DNA of 64,000 nucleotides from Acidobacteriota bacterium. Lineage in GTDB: Bacteria; Acidobacteriota; Vicinamibacteria; Vicinamibacterales; CAVVIG01. This document shows positions 9,706-18,230 of the stretch, piece after piece. Under the pieces are notes generated by a model. That model was not told where the DNA came from. It did not search any database and saw only the letters and a program-made list of their open reading frames with translations. Each line of letters opens with the position of its first letter. The stretch's first letter is position 1. Both the position numbers and the translations under genes were made by a program. The stretch is taken from positions 1-64,000 of the forward strand of contig QHWJ01000237.1 of assembly GCA_003222535.1 (NCBI GenBank). Reading direction: 5' to 3'.

Positions 9706-9990
9706 TTAGAACGCCTGTCCGATGCTGAAGTGAAAGCGGATGCGGCGTGTCTGGGCGTTTCCGTTCACGAGCAGTCCGGGCATCGGATTGAGCTGATAGC
9801 CCACGTCGATGCGCCTGGCGCCAACCGGCGTCTGATACCGGAATCCGGGACCGATCGCGTACCGCAGCTCGCCCCGCTCGAAGGCCCACGGATCGGCCCA
9901 CACGTTGCCGGCGTCGACGAACAGCACGCCGCCGAAGTTGCCACTCAGCATCGCGCGCAGCTCCGCGCTGAACGCCAGCATGCTGTCGCC
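9706..9990 (-). pseudogene. BamA/TamA (Omp85) C-terminal beta-barrel remnant
   Basis: GGDSMLAFSAELRAMLSGNFGGVLFVDAGNVWADPWAFERGELRYAIGPGFRYQTPVGARRIDVGYQLNPMPGLLVNGNAQTRRIRFHFSIGQAF*; only the last ~95 aa of the barrel, no POTRA or upstream barrel in frame. Confidence 0.72.
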
Positions 9991-10198
9991 GCCGATAGGG
10001 AGGCCGATCCGCAGGCAACGGCGGAAATTGCGAGGGCGACGAGGCCGAGAACGCGGACCTTGGCACACATGGCTGTGACGAGAGGACCATAACCCGTGCC
10101 GGTGCCTTTCGCCTTCTGCTTTCCCTTTTAACATCCAACTTGACTGACTTCTGACGAACTTTTGAGTCTCGCGTGCGATGACGCCTTATCGACCGCGC

Positions 10199-11128
10199 TC
10201 AATGGCGCGCCGTTTGCCGCGCCTCCGCAGGAGCGCCTGGCGGGACGGCCCCTCCAAGCACGCTGAACGCAACAGTGCCCCTGCCTTTGCGTTTGACGTC
10301 GTACATCACTGCATCCGCGGCGTCGACCGCTTTTGCCACCGACACGTCCGGATTCAAGAATGTGACGACTCCAATGCTGAAGCCAACCTCCAACTTACTC
10401 GAGGTGAGAGCCTTCTGAAGCCCGCGAGCGAGGTTCGCGATAACCTCCTGCGCGCCGCGGTTGTCGGTACCGGGTAGGACCAGGGCGAATTCGTCGCCTC
10501 CAATCCGTGCCGCGGTGTCTGCCAGGCGCACTGAGTCTTTCAACACCCGGCCTGTCGTTCGCAGCACCCGATCTCCTTCGTTGTGACCATAAGTGTCGTT
10601 TACGGCCTTGAAGTTATTCAAGTCGACATAAGCAAGCGTGACCGCGGTCTGGTGACGCTGTGCAAGTGCAAGGTCGTGCTCCAGTCTGTCCTCGAACGCA
10701 CGACGGCCGTACAGTTCGGTCAAGCCGTCCGTCTCAGCCAGATGCCGCTGATGGAGAGAGCTGGCCCGGAGGGCAGTCAACAGCAAACTGGTGACGAGAC
10801 AGAATGCGAATCGGATGAACGCGTTCCAAATCGGGATTGTGTGATGAGAATACTGGCTGTCGGAAACGATGTCTGAGATGTACCAGCCAACGCCGAAAAT
10901 CAATGAGATGGCAACGCCCGCCCAACGTCCGACATACCAGGCTGCCACCGCGAATGGTCCGAGGTAGAAAAAGGAGACCGAGGCTGAGATTTCTTGTCCC
11001 GTGAAATAGTCCACACCTCCGATAACGACGACGCCGAAGGCTGCCAATCCCAACATCACGGCGCGAGCATGGCGATCCAGGGACCGATTCAAGAACGCTA
11101 GCGCACGTATCAGGCTTCGGCGGGTCAC
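10199..11128 (-). CDS. GGDEF-domain diguanylate cyclase, N-terminal membrane region
   Basis: GTG at 11128 overlaps the TGA of the upstream gene (GTGA); ...AETDGLTELYGRRAFEDRLEHDLALAQ..YVDLNNFKAVNDTYGHNEGDRVL..RIGGDEFALVLPGT..DAADAVMYDVKRKGRG. Confidence 0.92.
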   Translation of the reverse strand: MTRRSLIRALAFLNRSLDRHARAVMLGLAAFGVVVIGGVDYFTGQEISASVSFFYLGPFAVAAWYVGRWAGVAISLIFGVGWYISDIVSDSQYSHHTIPIWNAFIRFAFCLVTSLLLTALRASSLHQRHLAETDGLTELYGRRAFEDRLEHDLALAQRHQTAVTLAYVDLNNFKAVNDTYGHNEGDRVLRTTGRVLKDSVRLADTAARIGGDEFALVLPGTDNRGAQEVIANLARGLQKALTSSKLEVGFSIGVVTFLNPDVSVAKAVDAADAVMYDVKRKGRGTVAFSVLGGAVPPGAPAEARQTARH

Positions 11129-12861
11129 CTCAAATTCACCACCAGCGCAGCGCGGCGGTTGAGCCGGCGCGTTTCTTCGCGCGAGTTGTCGTACTTCGGC
11201 CGCTCCTCGCCGTAACTCACCGTGCGCAGCCGGTCGGCCGTGACGCCGCGGCTCACCAGGTAGTCCTTGACGGCGTTCGCGCGGCGATCGCCGAGGGCGA
11301 GGTTGTATTCGGCCGTGCCGATGCTGCAGGTGTGGCCTTCGATCTCGACCCGCAACGTCGCGTTCTCCCGCATGGCCGTGACCGCCTCGTCCAGCACCCG
11401 GGTCGCTTCCGGCCGCAGCGAGTAGCGGTCGAAGTCGAAATACACGTCCTCGAATGTGTAGGTCCGCACCGGCGGCCGCGTCACCTGGATGTTGACGGTG
11501 TCGGACGCCGTCTTGTTGTCGGTCGGGCACGTCACGGTGACCGTCACCGGCACGCTGCCTTCCTGCTGCGGCGCCGTCCACAGCGTCTGCCGTTCCGCCG
11601 GCTGCGCCAGCGTACCGATCGGTGCGGTCCACCGATACGTGACGGAGCAGCTCGTCGAGTCCTGCACGGTCGCGGTCACCGTGGAGCTCTTGCCCACCTC
11701 CACTGAACATGGATTGCAATCCGCTTTCACGGTCAGGTTGTGCACCGGCGCCGGCAGCGGCGGCGGGGGTGGCGGCGGCGGCGGCGGGGGCGGCGGCGGC
11801 ACCCAGACTCGCACGCCCGGGTGATACCCGATCCGGAACTGCCAGTCGTAATAGTCGCCGAGGAGATCACCGGTGTCGGTGAAGCGCGTGTCGCGCGCCT
11901 TCGAGGGCACATTCCAGCTCGCACCGGCGCCGAAGAAGAAACCTTTCTTCGACTGGACTGTAAGGCCGACGGTCGCCCGCGTGATGTGCTCCGTGTCGGA
12001 TAGCAGCGGCGAGATGGTTCCATCGGTGCCGACGATGCGCGAACCTGTAATCGTCGCGCTGTCGCCCGACGGCACGTAGCCGTTCAGCTCGCCGGTGACC
12101 CGCACGATATTGCGGGATGGGAAGCCAATGCCGGTTCCCCAGCGGAACGCACCCTGGGCGGTATCGAAGCCGTCGGGCTTGCCGCGGAACTCGTAACCGC
12201 CGAAGCCGGCCCACTCGACCGTCCGCGCGAGCTCCTTGCTCGCGATCAGGTCCACCGAGACGTCGGCCTTGCCCGTGCCGTTGCCGGCGTCCTTGTCGGC
12301 GGTCGGCAGCTTGACCATCCCGCGCAGCGCGATCGCGGCCGGATTGAGGCGATACTCGGACCACAGGTTGAGCTTGGCGCCGGCGTAAAAGTCGCCGAGG
12401 TTATCGCCGGTCCAATGCTGGTTCACGCGCGGATAGCGGTCGATTACTCCGCCGAGGCTCGAGTCGTTGATGAAGAGCGGGTATGTGTCCCGGTCGATGC
12501 GCGTGTCGAAGAGGAAGGCGCCAAAGATCTCCGCGCGATCGCCGACGCCGACGCCGAACGTGCCGTCGAAGTCGCCGACGTTGGTGTACCCCTGCACCCA
12601 GTTCGTGCCGCGCCGATACCCGCTAACCGACCACCTTCCGCGGGGCAGCACTTCGGCGGTGGGCACAAACCACAACCCAGTGTCGCCGAAGAACGTCGTC
12701 GTGGCCGGTCGTGTTTGGTCCGCCGTTGCGGTCGACGAGGACTGTGTTTGGCTGGTGGTGGGACTCTGCCCCGTGGATGTCCCTGAAGACCCTGTTTGTC
12801 CGCGGGCGCTCGCTGCTGCAACGAGCGCCAGCAGACAGACCATGGCTGCGCGTCTTGCCAT
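11125..12861 (-). CDS. OmpA family outer membrane protein: beta-barrel-like N-terminus, polyproline hinge, OmpA peptidoglycan-binding C-terminus
   Basis: Signal peptide; VWVPPPPPPPPPPPPPPLPAP hinge; YTFEDVYFDFDRYSLRPEATRVLDEAV..VEIEGHTCSIGTAEYNLALGDRRANAVKDYLVSRGV. Confidence 0.9.
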   Translation of the reverse strand: MARRAAMVCLLALVAAASARGQTGSSGTSTGQSPTTSQTQSSSTATADQTRPATTTFFGDTGLWFVPTAEVLPRGRWSVSGYRRGTNWVQGYTNVGDFDGTFGVGVGDRAEIFGAFLFDTRIDRDTYPLFINDSSLGGVIDRYPRVNQHWTGDNLGDFYAGAKLNLWSEYRLNPAAIALRGMVKLPTADKDAGNGTGKADVSVDLIASKELARTVEWAGFGGYEFRGKPDGFDTAQGAFRWGTGIGFPSRNIVRVTGELNGYVPSGDSATITGSRIVGTDGTISPLLSDTEHITRATVGLTVQSKKGFFFGAGASWNVPSKARDTRFTDTGDLLGDYYDWQFRIGYHPGVRVWVPPPPPPPPPPPPPPLPAPVHNLTVKADCNPCSVEVGKSSTVTATVQDSTSCSVTYRWTAPIGTLAQPAERQTLWTAPQQEGSVPVTVTVTCPTDNKTASDTVNIQVTRPPVRTYTFEDVYFDFDRYSLRPEATRVLDEAVTAMRENATLRVEIEGHTCSIGTAEYNLALGDRRANAVKDYLVSRGVTADRLRTVSYGEERPKYDNSREETRRLNRRAALVVNLR

Positions 12862-12905
12862 TGTTGGTCGCCTCCAAAGTCGCCGTCAGCGATCGAGCGT
12901 GTCGT

Positions 12906-13166
12906 TCATTCACCACGATTCGTAGCCCCGCCGTCATCGGCGGCTTCGGGACCCGGCGTCGCGTCCGACGGGACGACGAGGCGACCCCTCCCGCCACGGC
13001 TGACCTGGCCGCCTTTCCGGCCTGCGTTGCGGGCTTCGTCTGCGGTCCACTCATGGGCCGTGCCCTTTTCGTGCGCCGCCCGCCCCCCTTTGCTCGCGAT
13101 CTCCCGCTGCTTTTCGGCGGACATCGACGCGAACCCTCGTCGCTCTTTGCGTTCTGATGTATTCAC
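12906..13166 (-). CDS. KGG-repeat stress-induced protein (con-10/GsiB-like)
   Basis: RRGFASMSAEKQREIASKGGRAAHEKGTAHEWTADEARNAGRKGG. Confidence 0.88.
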   Translation of the reverse strand: MNTSERKERRGFASMSAEKQREIASKGGRAAHEKGTAHEWTADEARNAGRKGGQVSRGGRGRLVVPSDATPGPEAADDGGATNRGE

Positions 13167-13558
13167 CGCTAGGCCCTCCGTCTATTTACTGACACGGCAT
13201 TCGAATCGCGTGCTCCCGTGCAGTACCAACGCTGCCCCATAAGTCATCAAAGTCTGTGCCCGTCGGGACGTTTGGCCCTTTACCGTAAATGCTTGATTTA
13301 GTGACGATTTCGCGCGGGGTCGCGAAACACAGGGGCGCAGTGTTGCAGCAGTTTGCTACAGAAGGGCTGGTAAAGGTAGCGATTGACTGTCGAGTTTGCC
13401 CCTAACAGCCGGTGGTAGGGAATCTCGAGACTCGGAGGGGATCTGATTCTGTTCGCCTGGCAGCCGAATGCCCTAAATTGCCCGTCGATCGGCAGACGTT
13501 GGCCAGCCGATTCCCCTTGGTTTGCGCGGGCTCTGGCGCGAGGCCTGGGAGCGGCGGG

Positions 13559-13894
13559 CTATTTGGACTGCTGCGGCACGTAACCAGGCGGCAGCGCGGC
13601 GCCGTCGCCGAAGAAGAAATCCTCCATGTGCTTGGCGACGAGATCCTGTGCTTCCTTCTGCCACGGCATGAGCCGGTACTCGTTGAGGATCATCTTCATG
13701 CGCTCCTCCCAGAGCTTCCAGGCATCTTTCGAGACGTGGTCGAAAATGCGCTGACCGAGCTCGCCGGGCCACGGCACCGAATCGAGGCCGGGCAGCTCCT
13801 TCTGGAATTTCACGCACATGACCTTGCGGCCGCTCTCGTTGCCGGCGGCGCCGGACGGGGCCGAGTGTGAGGTATGTCCGCAGGAATCAGCCAT
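13559..13894 (-). CDS. yggX: Oxidative damage protection protein / Fe(2+)-trafficking protein YggX, with N-terminal extension
   Basis: MCVKFQKELPGLDSVPWPGELGQRIFDHVSKDAWKLWEERMKMILNEYRLMPWQKEAQDLVAKHMEDFFFG. Confidence 0.88.
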   Translation of the reverse strand: MADSCGHTSHSAPSGAAGNESGRKVMCVKFQKELPGLDSVPWPGELGQRIFDHVSKDAWKLWEERMKMILNEYRLMPWQKEAQDLVAKHMEDFFFGDGAALPPGYVPQQSK

Positions 13895-14027
13895 GGTGCA
13901 GATTGTAGTGTATTTGCGTCCGGGACCATGTCCGACGCTCCCGGTAAGCGGGCTCCGGCGAAAAGCGGGCCGAATTCGCGAGTCGTTCCGCGCGAAGCGC
14001 GGCTGCTACGAGCCCGCGAGGCACGCC

Positions 14028-15356
14028 TCAAACGGGCGCCTCGGTGAGTACCGGGAATTCCGGATCGATGGCGAATGCGAGGCGCGCGTGCGCTGTACGC
14101 AAGGCTTGCTCGACGCCGGCTGCGCGATCGGCGCGCGCGAAAATAAATCCGAGGTAGCTCGCGCCTTCGGGCAGCGGCAGCAGCAGCTGATCCACCTTCG
14201 CCGTGATGAGGACGTCCTCCACACCGGGCGCCTGACGAGCGGCGTCGATGCCTTGCACGCCGCGGAAGATACCGCGCCGTGGAATCGGGATCATCATGAC
14301 GCCCGACGCATCACTCTCGCGGCGCCACGCGCCGGGATTTTCGCCGAGCGCGTGACGCAGGAGAAGTTCCTCCAACGAGATGGCGGATTGCGGATTGGAG
14401 ATCGCGGATTGGAGACGAAGCGCTCGCGCGCAGAGGCCGCCAATGGGGCGAGCCGCCACCTCCAGTACGAAGACCTCGGCCTGCCCGGATCCTGTCGACG
14501 GGTTCACCCGGCATTCCGCGTGAACGGGACCGTGATGGAGGCCGATGGCGTCGGCGGCGCTGGCCACGGTGGAAACGATCCGGGTCTGTACGTCCGCCGG
14601 GGCGGATGACGGGGTGACGTAAATCGTCTCCTCGAAGAATGGGCCGTCCAGCGGGTCGGGCTTGTCGAAGATCGCGAGCACGTTCAACGCGCCGCGATGC
14701 AGCAGCCCTTCAACCGCGTACTCGCGTCCGGGGATGAAACCCTCGACCAGCACCGTGTCGTGCGCTTCGTTGCGCTCGGCGCGAACCTCGCGCGTCCGCA
14801 TGAGCGCGCGAAGGCGTTCGAGCGCCGCGCGAAACGTCGACGGATCATCCGCGCGCATCACCCCTCGGCTCCCCGAGAGGGCCACAGGCTTCACGATGCA
14901 CGGATAGGTCAATGGTGCCCTGTCAAGGGCTGAGGGCTGGGGGCTGAGGGCTGAGGACTGAGGGTCGATGGCCACTGGAAAGAACCACGGGACCGGCAAG
15001 CCGGCGTCGCGCAAACGTTCGCGCGTGAGCTGTTTGTGCCGCGCAATCGCCGCGGCTTCCGGCGGATGACCCGGCAGGCCGAACGCCTGCGCCACGCGCG
15101 CGCCGATGACCGTGGGCAGATCGCCGACCACCAGCACGCCGTCGATCGGGCGCGCCTTCGCCACCTGGACGATCGCGGCCACCGACGCGTCTTCGTCGTA
15201 GAACCGAATCGGGATTGCGTGGTCCTGCCAGGGATCCTCGATCAGGTGACACCGATCCGTCGCGAAGACGAGATCCACCCCGAGCCGTTCGGCGGCTTCG
15301 CCGAATGCGCGCGTCTGATAGCCGGTCGTCGTCGCCAATAGAAGAACACGTGTCAT
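14028..15356 (-). CDS. ATP-grasp domain carboxylate-amine ligase-like protein
   Basis: TYPCIVKPVALSGSRGVMRADDPSTF...VLVEGFIPGREYAVEGLLHRG...VFVLEVAARPIGGLC; three in-frame micro-repeat segments. Confidence 0.88.
   Translation of the reverse strand: MTRVLLLATTTGYQTRAFGEAAERLGVDLVFATDRCHLIEDPWQDHAIPIRFYDEDASVAAIVQVAKARPIDGVLVVGDLPTVIGARVAQAFGLPGHPPEAAAIARHKQLTRERLRDAGLPVPWFFPVAIDPQSSALSPQPSALDRAPLTYPCIVKPVALSGSRGVMRADDPSTFRAALERLRALMRTREVRAERNEAHDTVLVEGFIPGREYAVEGLLHRGALNVLAIFDKPDPLDGPFFEETIYVTPSSAPADVQTRIVSTVASAADAIGLHHGPVHAECRVNPSTGSGQAEVFVLEVAARPIGGLCARALRLQSAISNPQSAISLEELLLRHALGENPGAWRRESDASGVMMIPIPRRGIFRGVQGIDAARQAPGVEDVLITAKVDQLLLPLPEGASYLGFIFARADRAAGVEQALRTAHARLAFAIDPEFPVLTEAPV
14385..14416. 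repeat. GGATTGCGGATTGGAGATC tandem micro-repeat, in-frame in the ATP-grasp gene
   Basis: gcggattgcggattggagatcgcggattggag; encodes LQSAISNPQSAIS. Confidence 0.65.
14479..14503. repeat. CTGTCGA(C/A)-core micro-repeat, in-frame in the ATP-grasp gene
   Basis: gcctgcccggatcctgtcgacgggtt; encodes NPSTGSGQAE. Confidence 0.6.
14924..14967. repeat. GGGCTGAG tandem micro-repeat, in-frame in the ATP-grasp gene
   Basis: caagggctgagggctgggggctgagggctgaggactgagggtcg; encodes DPQSSALSPQPSALD. Confidence 0.65.
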
Positions 15357-15357
15357 G

Positions 15358-15446
15358 GCTCAGGGCTGAGGGCTAATGGCTATAGGTTGATGGTTGCTGG
15401 TGGTCCATTTCACCATTGCCATCAGCCATGAGCCATCGGCCATGTC
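15358..15446. repeat. Inverted array of GGCTGA/ATGGCT units between the ATP-grasp and radical SAM genes
   Basis: gctcagggctgagggctaatggctataggttgatgg ... ccatcagccatgagccatcggccatg. Confidence 0.65.
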
Positions 15447-15447
15447 G

Positions 15448-16932
15448 CTATAGCAGAGCAACCTGCTCTGCATTCGGCTCGGCTCAACAGTACCAAGGCT
15501 CGTTGAGATACGGGACGGTGGCGCGGTGGCGCGCGGGCCTCCCATCGGCCTGCCCTGAGCGAAGTCGAAGGGCCTGCTCTGAGCGGAGTCGACGAGTGGA
15601 CGGAGTCGGAACGCCGGCGCGCTCGTGCGCGAGGGCGCTGACCTGGTTGAACAGTGTCCGTCGATCCGCGATCAACTGCGTGCCCACCAACGCCATCGCA
15701 TCGCGCTGCAGCGCGTCGACGCGAGGGTCGGGGTGGGTCCAGGGGTGCGTCAACGTCGCCGGATCGAACGCGCCGATGTGGGGGCGCATCTCGTCCACTG
15801 CCAGCAGCCCCGAGCCTCGGGGAATCAGCAGCCGGATGGCGAGCTGGATCGGCGACACGTGCTCGATGAGATCAAGGCTCTCGATCGTGTCGAGCAGCTC
15901 GCAGTACGACGCCAGCGTGAGCCACGGGTGAAACGCCACGAAGGTCGGCACCAGCGTCACCCCGGCCTCACGACACAACGCGACCGTCTGGAAGAAATCC
16001 GCGCGCGTGTGCCCCTTGCCGAGGAGCGCCAGCACGCGATCGTCGACCGATTCGATCGCGCTCGTCACGAACGCGCAGCCGGTGTCCGCCAGCCGGGGCG
16101 CCAGATCGCGGTGGCGCAGGAGGTGCTCGACCTTGATCGTCACGTCGTAGCTGACCGCCGGATACGCCTCGTGCATCGCCGACACGATTCGCATCGCGTG
16201 CGTCGGGCCGTTGAAAAAATCGGGATCGCCGAACGTGATGTGCTCGGCGCCCGCGGCGATCTGCGCCGCCACGTCGGCCAGCACGATGTCCGGCTGCACG
16301 ACGCGGAACTGCCCCTGGTAGACCGGTACGACGGGACAATGCCGGCAGAGATGAAGGCATCCGCGGCTCGCCTCGGTGTAGCCGACCAGCCGTCGCTGGC
16401 CATCGGGCATCTGCAGCGTCGCGTAGCGCGAGAGCGGAGGCAGCCCGGTGCGATCGGGAAGGCGGAAATGAATCCGCGGTAACGGACGACGATCGAACGC
16501 GGAGCCCGCAAAGCCCGCAGAGAACGCATCGCTTGGCGCCCTTTGCGCGCTTCGCGCTCCTCGTTCGCCCGCCATCGACCTCGCGACCTCCGCCAGATCC
16601 TCTTCGAACTCCCCGCCGAGCACCTCGTCGGCTCCGAGCGATCGCAGCCAGTCCGCGTTGAGCGGCGCATACAACCCGAACACGCAGATCCGCGCCGACG
16701 GGTTCAGACGCCTGGCGGTGGCGATGATCGGCGCAGCCAGACGCGTCGCCGTATGCATCGGCAGGTGGAAGCCGATGAGGTCGGCGGAGACGAGATTCGC
16801 CTCCTGCAGTCGTTCCTTCGCTGCGTCCACCGGCGCCACGTCCCATCCCGCCGCACGCAGCCACGCCGCAGCGGAGGCGAGGGCGAATGGTTGACGGCCC
16901 ATTTCGTACGTGCTGATGAGGACCGCGAACAT
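15448..16932 (-). CDS. CUAEP-tail radical SAM protein, predicted selenoprotein (UGA at 15484-15486 read as Sec)
   Basis: Cx3Cx2C motif (GCLHLCRHCP); frame continues through TGA: TVPYLNEPWYC-U-AEPNAEQVALL then TAG (15448-15450); SECIS-like hairpin 15453-15471. Confidence 0.85.
15453..15471 (-). promoter_or_regulatory. Candidate bacterial SECIS element (perfect 8-bp stem, GGU loop)
   Basis: Minus strand GCAGAGCA-GGT-TGCTCTGC, beginning 12 nt after the in-frame UGA. Confidence 0.75.
15548..15594. repeat. Two tandem copies of the CTGAGCGAAGTCGAAG/CTGAGCGGAGTCGACG repeat, in-frame near the 3' end of the radical SAM gene
   Basis: gcctgccctgagcgaagtcgaag + ggcctgctctgagcggagtcgacg; encodes RRLRSEQALRLRSGQA. 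Confidence 0.7.
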
Positions 16933-16955
16933 GCCTAGTATTGTAGACTCCGCGC

Positions 16956-18227
16956 ATGGTTTCACGCCGCCATCCGCCGGGACTCTACGTGCTGTTCTTC
17001 ACCGAGCTGTGGGAGCGCTACAGCTTCTATTCGATGATGGCCATCCTGTCGCTCTACATGAACGAGGCGCTGCAGTTCGACGTGGCCCACGTCGGGCGCG
17101 TGTACGGCGCGTACACCGCCGGAGTGTACTTCCTGCCGCTCTTCGGCGGCCTGCTCGCCGACCGCGTCCTCGGCTTCAACCGGGCCGTGATTGCCGGCGG
17201 CGTGCTGATGATGCTCGGTCACCTCGTCCTTGGCGTCGAATCTCTGCCATTTTTCTACGCGGGGCTGGTCCTGCTCGCCTGCGGCAGTGGCTTGCTCAAG
17301 CCGAACGTGTCGACGCTCGTCGGGAATCTGTATCGCGACCGGCCGGAGCTGCGCGATCAGGGATTCAACATCTTCTATATGGGCATCAACCTCGGCGCGT
17401 TCATCTCGCCGCTGACCGTCTCGTGGCTGCGGACGCACTACGGCTGGGGACCCGCGTTCATGTCGGCGGCGGGCGCGATGGTCATCTCGCTCCTCGTATT
17501 CATCGTGTTCAACCGCCACGTGGCCGACGCGGCCGTCAAGGTGGAGGAAAACTCCGTGGAGGCGCGGGCGTTGAGCCCCGAGGAGGCGCGATCGCGCGTC
17601 CTCACGCTCGTGGCGGTCTTCGCGATCTCGATGGTGTTCTGGCTCGCGTTCTACCAGATCTTCTACACCTTCACGTTCTGGGCGCGGGACAACACGCTGA
17701 CCACGATCCCGCCGGAGCGGTTCCAGGTCTTCGAGCCGCTGGGCGTCATCCTGCTCTCACCCGTCCTGGTTGCCGTCTGGAGGTGGCTGCAACGCCGCAA
17801 CGCCGAGCCGTCCACGCCGGTCAAGATGCTGTTGGGCGTCGTGCTCGTCGCCATCGCCTTTGGCATGCTGGCGTACGCCGGCATGACCGGCGGCGATGCC
17901 GGGCGTGTGTCGGCTCAGTGGCTGATCTGGGCGAACGTGATCATCGCGCTGGGCGAGATCTCCCTCAGCCCGATGGGGCTCTCGCTCGTCAACATGCTGG
18001 CGCCGCCGCGCAACCGCGGACTCCTGATGGGCGGCTGGTTCGCCAGCCTCGCCACCGGCGGCTACCTGGCCGGATACATCGGCGGCTACTGGGACCGGAT
18101 GCCGCACAGCCGGTTCTTCCTGATGGTCACCCTTATTCTGATCGCGACGGCCGTGCCGTTGAGCCTGATGACGCTGCAAATCAAACGGACCATCGCGCGA
18201 AGCCAGACTGTGCCGGTGGGACAATAG
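16956..18227 (+). CDS. POT family (proton-dependent oligopeptide) MFS transporter
   Basis: LYVLFFTELWERYSFYSMMAILSLYMNEAL...GSGLLKPNVSTLVGNLY...QGFNIFYMGINLGAF. Confidence 0.92.
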   Translation: MVSRRHPPGLYVLFFTELWERYSFYSMMAILSLYMNEALQFDVAHVGRVYGAYTAGVYFLPLFGGLLADRVLGFNRAVIAGGVLMMLGHLVLGVESLPFFYAGLVLLACGSGLLKPNVSTLVGNLYRDRPELRDQGFNIFYMGINLGAFISPLTVSWLRTHYGWGPAFMSAAGAMVISLLVFIVFNRHVADAAVKVEENSVEARALSPEEARSRVLTLVAVFAISMVFWLAFYQIFYTFTFWARDNTLTTIPPERFQVFEPLGVILLSPVLVAVWRWLQRRNAEPSTPVKMLLGVVLVAIAFGMLAYAGMTGGDAGRVSAQWLIWANVIIALGEISLSPMGLSLVNMLAPPRNRGLLMGGWFASLATGGYLAGYIGGYWDRMPHSRFFLMVTLILIATAVPLSLMTLQIKRTIARSQTVPVGQ

Positions 18228-18230
18228 ACC

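Noticed and set aside
11129-11719. N-terminal extension of minus ORF 10199-11719 (GGDEF)
   Set aside because: Overlaps the OmpA-like gene in another frame; GTG at 11128 with GTGA coupling is a better start.
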